Made by a program: the position numbers and the translations under genes
Notes under the pieces: model-generated
Seen by the model: only the letters and a program-made list of their open reading frames with translations
Database searches by the model: none
Told to the model about the DNA's origin: nothing
Shown here: piece after piece, positions 58,036 through 64,000 of the stretch
Position numbering within the stretch: position 1 is the first letter of the stretch
How the letters are laid out: each line of letters starts with the position of its first letter
NCBI RefSeq assembly: GCF_902167145.1
Contig: NC_050102.1
Location: 9,238,850-9,302,849 of the forward strand
Reading direction: 5' to 3'
Length of the DNA stretch: 64,000 nt
From: Zea mays
Lineage: Eukaryota; Streptophyta; Magnoliopsida; Poales; Poaceae

Positions 58036-61000
58036 ATGGGCAGTCTCCAGCAACCTCTCCAACCCGGGACGGTGCTCCGTTTCGGGAGTCTTGAGTTCAT
58101 GTCCCTCGACGGCAACTACGACATGATACTCCTTCCACCGTCGCGCGACAACGACAATGGCGGCCGACAGCCCACCCGCCGGCGGCGGAATCGACGACGT
58201 CTTCCCCGCGTGGTGGAAGAACAACCTTCGAGCTCATCCCGCCCTCTTCCCCGCCGACGGAAGGGAAGGCAGGGCAACCAAGGCCAAGCAGGAGGCAGCG
58301 CCTCGTCGGCTGTCGAGCGAGTCGACAGCGCCGGCACCCCAACGGGGGGCGCACCGGGTATCGACTTCGCGCTTGAGACGAAGACGAGCGTCGTCTCCCC
58401 GCGACACGCCAGTCCCGAGCAAGCGGACGATGCCAGCGCGCTCGCGAAAAGCTTGCTGGACGTCACCCTCATACCCGAGACGACGGTGCAATCAGTTCCC
58501 GACGTGACTTTATCGCCGCTCGTCGACCAAGAGGTACCGACCGATTCCCATCCTACGTCATTTGGATTCAGCCTCAACCCGCCTAGCAACCTCGCTTTGG
58601 CGGACGCTCTCGTAGAGGCGAGTCTAAACCCTCTGGGGTTTCGCATGCGGTCGCCTTGGGACCGGCTGACGGACGTCTCGACCTACGGGCCCTCTGGGTC
58701 CGAGGAAGACGACGACCCCAGCATCTGTTGGGATTTCTCTGGACTTGGCAACCCCAGTGCCATGTGGGACCTCATGACCGCATGTGACTACTGCCTCTCC
58801 GACTGTTCCGACGGTAGCCGCAGCCTCGGCGACGAGGACTGCGGCCCAAGCCGCGAATGTTTCCACGTCGATCTAGGGGGTCCCCCCGAAGGCAATCATC
58901 TCGGCATGCCGGAGGACGGTGATCTCCCTAGGCCGGCGCCCCACGTTGATATCCCACGGGAGCTGGCTGTGGTCCCCGTTCAGGCGGGGGGCCATGACCC
59001 ACAGCTCGAGCAAATCCGCGGGGTGCAGGCCAGGCTCGACAAGGGAGCAGGAGCGCTTGAGCCGATCCGCCAGGACGTCGGGCAAGCAGGGGCGGGCCAA
59101 CCCCCGGCCGGAGAAATACGTCATCTGCCCCAGGGCTTCCAGCACCGCGTCGCCGACGACGTCAGGGTCAGGTCGCCACCCGCATCCAGTGGGGTCGGCC
59201 AGGACCTGGCTGCAGCAGCGATGCTTCTCCGCGCGATGCCGGAGCCATCAACCACCGAGGGCCGGCGAATCCAGGGGGAACTCAAGAATCTCCTGGAAGG
59301 CGCCGCGGTCCGACGGGCCGAGAGCTTTGCCTCCCGAAGGCAGGGATACCCCTCGGAACCTCATGCCGCGACTTCCCGATTCATGCGGGAAGCCTCGGTC
59401 TACACCGGGCGCACGCGCAACACCGCGTCTGCGGCCCCGGGCCGCCTCGGCAACGAGCACCATCACCGCGACCGTCGGGCCCACCTCGACGATAGGGTGC
59501 GCCGAGGCTACCACCCCAGGCGTGGGGGGCGCTACGACAGCGGGGAGGATCGGAGTCCCTCGCCCGAGCCACCCGGTCCGCAGGCCTTCAGCCGGGCCAT
59601 CCGACGGGCATCGTTCCCGACCCGGTTCCGACCCCCGACTACTATCACAAAGTACTCGGGGGAGACAAGACCGGAACTGTGGCTCGCGGACTACCGTCTG
59701 GCCTACCAACTGGGTGGAACGGACGATGACAACCTCATCATCCGCAACCTCCCCCTGTTCCTCTCCGACACCGCTCGCGCCTGGTTGGAGCACCTGCCTC
59801 CGGGACAGATCTCCAACTGGAACGACCTAGTCCAAGCTTTCGCCGGCAATTTCCAGGGCACGTACGTGCGCCCCGGAAATTCCTGGGACCTCCGAAGCTG
59901 TCGGCAGCAGCCGGGAGAGTCCCTCTGGGACTACATCCGGCGATTCTCGAAGCAGCGCACCGAGCTGCCCAACATCACCGACTCAGATGTCATCGGCGCG
60001 TTCCTCCCCGGCACCACCTGCCGCGACCTGGTGAGCAAGTTGGGTCGCAAGACCCCCACCAGGGCGAGCGAGCTGATGGACATCGCCACCAAGTTCGCCT
60101 CCGACCAGGAGGCGGTCGAGGCTATCTTCCGAAAGGACAAGCAGCCCCAGGGCCGCCCATCGGAAGATGCTCCCGAGGCGTCAACTCAGCGCGGCGCCCA
60201 GAAGAAAGGCAAGAAGAAGTCGCAAGCGAAACGCGACGCCGCCGACGCGGACCTTGTCGCCGCCGCCGAGTACAAGAACCCTCGTAAACCCCTCGGAGGT
60301 GCCAACCTCTTCGACAAGATGCTCAAGGAGCCGTGCCCCTATCACCAGGGGCCCGTCAAGCACACCCTTGAGGAGTGCGTCATGCTTCGGCGCCACTTCC
60401 ACAGGGCCGGGCCACCCGCGGAGGGTGGCAGGGCCCGCGACGATGACAAGAAGGAAGATCACCAAGCAGGAGAGTTCCCCGAGGTCCGCGACTGCTTCAT
60501 GATCTACGGTGGGCAAGCGGCGAATGCCTCGGCTCGGCACCGCAAGCAAGAGCGCCGGGAGGTCTGCTCGGTGAAGGTGGCGGCGCCAGTCTACCTAGAC
60601 TGGTCCGACAAGCCCATCACCTTTGACCAAGCCGACCACCCCGACCACGTGCCGAGCCCGGGGAAATACCCGCTCGTCGTCGGCCCCGTCATCGGCGACG
60701 TCAGGCTCACCAAGGTCCTTATGGATGGAGGAAGCAGCCTCAACATCATCTACGTCGAGACCCTCGGGCTCCTGCGTGTCGATCTGTCCTCCGTCTGAGC
60801 AGGCGCTGCGCCGTTCCATGGGATCATTCCCGGGAAGCGCGTCCAGCCCCTCGGACAACTCGACCTCCCTGTCTGCTTCGGAACACCCTCCAACTTTCGA
60901 AGGGAAACCCTGACATTCGAGGTGGTCGGGTTCCGAGGAACCTACCACGCGGTACTGGGAAGGCCATGCTACGCGAAGTTCATGGCCGTCCCCAACTACA

Positions 61001-61275
61001 CCTACCTGAAGCTCAAGATGTCGGGCCCCAACGTGGTCATCACCGTCGGCCCCACGTACAAACACGCGTTCGAATGCGACGTGGAGTACGCCGAGGCCCT
61101 CGCCGAGTCCGAGGCCCTCATCGCCGACCTGGAAAGCCTCTCTAAGGAGGTGCCAAACGTGAAACATCATGCCGGCAACATTGAGCCAGTGGAGACGGTT
61201 AAGGTCGTCCCCCTCGACCCCAGCGGCGACGCCTCCAAGCAGATCCGGATCGGCTCCGGGCTCGATCCCAAATAG
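58036..61275 (+). pseudogene. gag: Gypsy Gag-protease with one premature stop
   Basis: One frame from ATGGGCAGTC at 58036 to TAG at 61273-61275, interrupted by TGA at 60796-60798 after codon 920. The N-terminal 500 residues are low-complexity and acidic/Pro-rich. The gag capsid domain lies near residues 530-650 (ELWLADYRLAYQLGG, ARAWLEHLPPGQ). A CHHC zinc-knuckle variant, CPYHQGPVKHTLEEC, is near 766, and the aspartic protease signature MDGGSSLNIIY near 897. The TGA replaces an Arg codon (CGG in the minus copy), cutting the protein just after the protease active site. The final TAG is shared with the minus copy and directly precedes pol in the same frame. Confidence 0.9.
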
Positions 61276-64000
61276 GAAGCAGTGCTCGTCGACTTTCTCC
61301 GCGTGAACACCAACGTCTTCGCGTGGAGTCCCTCGGACATGCCCGGCATACCGAGGGATGTCGCCGAGCACTCGCTGGACATTCGAGCCGGAGCCCGACC
61401 CGTCAAGCAGCCTCTGCACCGATTCGACGAAGAGAAGCACAGAGCCATAGGCGAGGAGATCCACAAGCTAATGGCGGCAGGGTTCATCAAAGAGGTATTC
61501 CATCCCAAATGGCTTGCCAACCCTGTGCTTGTGAGAAAGAAAGGGGGGAAATGGCGGATGTGTGTAGACTACACTGGTCTCAACAAAGCATGTCCGAAGG
61601 TTCCCTACCCTCTGCCTCGCATTGATCAAATCGTGGATTCCACTGCTGGGTGCGAAACCCTATCTTTCCTCGATGCCTACTCAGGGTATCATCAAATCAG
61701 GATGAAAGAGTCCGACCAGCTCGCGACTTCTTTCATCACGCCCTTCGGCATGTACTGCTATGTCACCATGCCGTTCGGTTTGAGGAATGCAGGCGCGACG
61801 TACCAGCGGTGCATGAACCATGTGTTCGGCGAACACATTGGCCGCACGGTCGAGGCCTACGTCGATGACATCGTAGTCAAGACGAGGAAAGCTTCCGACC
61901 TCCTTTCCGACCTTGAAGTGACATTCCGATGCCTCAAGGCGAAAGGCGTCAAGCTCAATCCCGAGAAGTGTGTCTTCGGGGTGCCCCGAGGCATGCTCTT
62001 GGGGTTCATCGTCTCCGAGCGGGGCATCGAAGCCAACCCAGAGAAGATCGCAGCCGTCACCAGCATGGGGCCCATCAAGGACTTGAAAGGCGTACAGAGG
62101 GTCATGGGATGTCTCGCGGCTCTGAGCCGTTTCATCTCACGCCTCGGCGAAAGAGGTCTACCTCTGTACCGCCTCTTAAGGAAGGTCGAGTGCTTCACTT
62201 GGACCCCTGAGGCCGAGGAAGCTCTCGGGAACTTGAAGGCGCTCCTCACAAAGGCGCCTATCTTGGTGCCTCCAGCTGTCGGAGAAGCCCTTTTGGTCTA
62301 CGTCGCCGCGACCACTCAGGTGGTTAGCGCCGCGATTGTGGTCGAGAGGCAAGAAGAGGGGCATGCATTGCCCGTTCAGAGGCCAGTTTACTTCGTCAGC
62401 GAGGTACTGTCCGAAACCAAGATCCGCTACCCACAAGTTCAGAAGCTGCTGTATGCAGTGATCCTGACGCGACGGAAGTTGCGACACTACTTCGAGTCTC
62501 ATCCGGTATCTGTGGTGTCATCCTTCCCCCTGGTGGAGATCATCCAGTGCCGAGAGGCCTCGGGTAGGATTGCAAAGTGGGCGGTGGAAATCATGGGCGA
62601 GACAATCTCGTTCGCCCCTCGGAAGGCCATCAAGTCCCAGGTTTTGGCGGACTTCGTGGCCGAATGGGTCGACACCCAGCTACCGACGGCTCCGATCCAA
62701 CCGGAGCTCTGGACCATGTTTTTCGACGGGTCGCTGATGAAGACGGGAGCCGGCGCAGGCCTACTCTTCATCTCGCCCCTCGGGAAACACCTACGCTATG
62801 TGCTACGCCTCCATTTCCCGGCGTCCAACAATGTGGCTGAGTATGAGGCTCTGGTCAACGGGTTGCGGATCGCCATCGAGCTAGGGGTCCGGCGCCTCGA
62901 CGCCCGCGGTGACTCGCAGCTCGTCATCGACCAAGTCATGAAGAACTCCCACTGCCGCGACCCAAAGATGGAGGCCTACTGCGATGAGGTTCGGCGCTTG
63001 GAGGACAAGTTCTATGGGCTCGAGCTCAACCACATCGCTCGGCGCTACAACGAGACTGCGGATGAACTGGCTAAAATAGCCTCGGGGCGAACAACGGTTC
63101 CCCCGGATGTCTTCTCCCGGGATCTGCACCAACCTTCCATCAAGATCGACGACTCGCCCGAGCCTGAGGTGCCCTCGGCCCAGTCCGAGGTACCCTCGAC
63201 CCAGCCCGAGGTACCCCCGACACAGCTCGAGGCACCCTCAGCTCGGCCCGAGGCGCCCTCGGTTCAGCCCGAGGTACCCTCGGCCCCCGAGGGTGAGGCA
63301 CTGCGCGTCGAGGAGGAGCGAAGCGGGGCCACGCCTGATCGAAACTGGCAGACCCCATACCTGCAATATCTCCACCAAGGAGAGCTACCCCTCGACCGAT
63401 TCGAGGCTCGGCGAGTGGCGCGGCGCGCCAAGTCGTTCGTCTTGCTGGGCGATGAGAAGGAGCTCTACCACCGCAGCCCCTCAGGCATCCTCCAGCGATG
63501 CATCTCCATCACCGAAGGTCAGGAACTCCTGCGAGAGATACACTCGGGGGCTTGTGGCCATCACGCAGCGCCTCGAGCCCTTGTCAGGAATGCTTTCCGA
63601 CAAGGCTTCTACTGGCCGACGGCGGTGGCCGACGCCACTAGAATTGTCCGCACCTGCAAAGGGTGTCAATTCTATGCGAAGCAGACCCACCTGCCCGCTC
63701 AGGCTCTACAGACGATACCCATCACCTGGCCCTTTGCTGTGTGGGGTCTGGACCTCGTCGGCCCCTTGCAGAAGGCGCCCGGGGGCTACACGCACCTGCT
63801 GGTCGCCATCGACAAATTCTCTAAGTGGATCGAGGTCCGACCTCTGAACAACATCAGGTCCGAGCAGGCGGTGGCGTTCTTCACCAACATCATCCATCGC
63901 TTCGGGGTCCCAAACTCCATCATCACCGACAACGGCACCCAGTTCACCGGCAGAAAGTTCTTGGACTTCTGCGAGGATCACCACATCCGGGTGGACTGGG
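61276..64000 (+). CDS. pol: Gypsy Pol: RT, RNase H, archaeal-type RNase H, integrase (partial)
   Basis: The frame is open for 908 codons from the TAG to the window edge, in the same frame as gag. RT covers about residues 60-240, with MCVDYTGLNKACPK, FLDAYSGYHQI and YVDDIV near 194. The classical RNase H follows, with a second archaeal-type RNase H from about 480 (MFFDGS, NNVAEYEAL, GDSQLV), the hallmark of Tat elements. A linker with about seven PSAQPEV-like heptads (63160-63300) precedes the integrase zinc-binding region (HHAAPRAL... CKGC, about 760). The catalytic core has the first Asp in WGLDLVGP near 824 and the second in ITDNGTQF near 883; the Glu is past the window. No ATG stands near the start, so it must be made as a Gag-Pol fusion. 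Confidence 0.92.

Larger units (their letters stand above)
56356..64000 (+). mobile_element. Ty3/gypsy Tat-lineage element, second copy, plus strand (3' part beyond window)
   Basis: Same family as 25511-39476, here in plus orientation: LTR 56356-57976, primer site, gag-protease, and pol running off the window. The 5' bases outside the LTR are GGTGT; the partner LTR and the extra antisense gene would lie past 64000. Compared with the minus copy, pol is undamaged in view and the gag ATG is present, but gag has one private stop at 60796-60798. Confidence 0.92.

Overview
This is a nuclear stretch of a large, repeat-rich grass genome, almost certainly maize or a close Zea relative. The evidence is indirect. 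There is a Sirevirus of the Opie/Ji type, two Tat-lineage Ty3/gypsy elements with Huck-like LTRs, and a Helitron whose two ends match the termini I recall for maize Helitrons. CACTA ends carry CTTTGCCGAGTG subterminal repeats, and the potassium channel closely resembles grass AKT1. No database was searched; family names come from recognised motifs.

Only two host genes are visible. At 1-480 is the last coding part of an unrecognised Ser/Ala/Pro-rich protein. At 40625-44384 is a complete ten-exon gene for an AKT1-type inward-rectifying Shaker K+ channel of about 906 residues, with voltage sensor, GYGD pore, cyclic-nucleotide-binding-like domain, ankyrin repeats and KHA domain.

The rest is layered transposons. 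1801-4024: a PIF/Harbinger element with a decayed transposase. 5450-17965: a three-level nest, in which a gypsy-like LTR relic was hit by a hAT element (6248-17887, 8-bp duplication CAAGCACA), whose transposase was then split by a Sirevirus (9165-17519). 18.1-22.7 kb: four MITEs and an orphan CACTA end. 24580-40051: a CACTA element (duplication ATA) split by a reverse-oriented gypsy element (25511-39476, duplication ATAAA). That gypsy element carries gag-pol on the minus strand and, between pol and its 3' LTR, a separate five-exon reading frame on the opposite strand. 44763-55743: an 11-kb minus-strand Helitron that starts about 380 bp after the K+ channel stop. It holds pieces of several unrelated host genes with introns retained and in one orientation (polygalacturonase, protein disulfide isomerase, PPR protein, kinesin and others not recognised). 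56356 to the end: a second copy of the gypsy family, plus strand, with pol still open at the window edge.

The points that most deserve follow-up are the gene-collecting Helitron, the spliced antisense gene inside the gypsy element, and a TAG stop at the gag-protease/reverse transcriptase boundary that is identical in both gypsy copies. Positions of exons and junctions were read by eye; counts of substitutions are hand counts.
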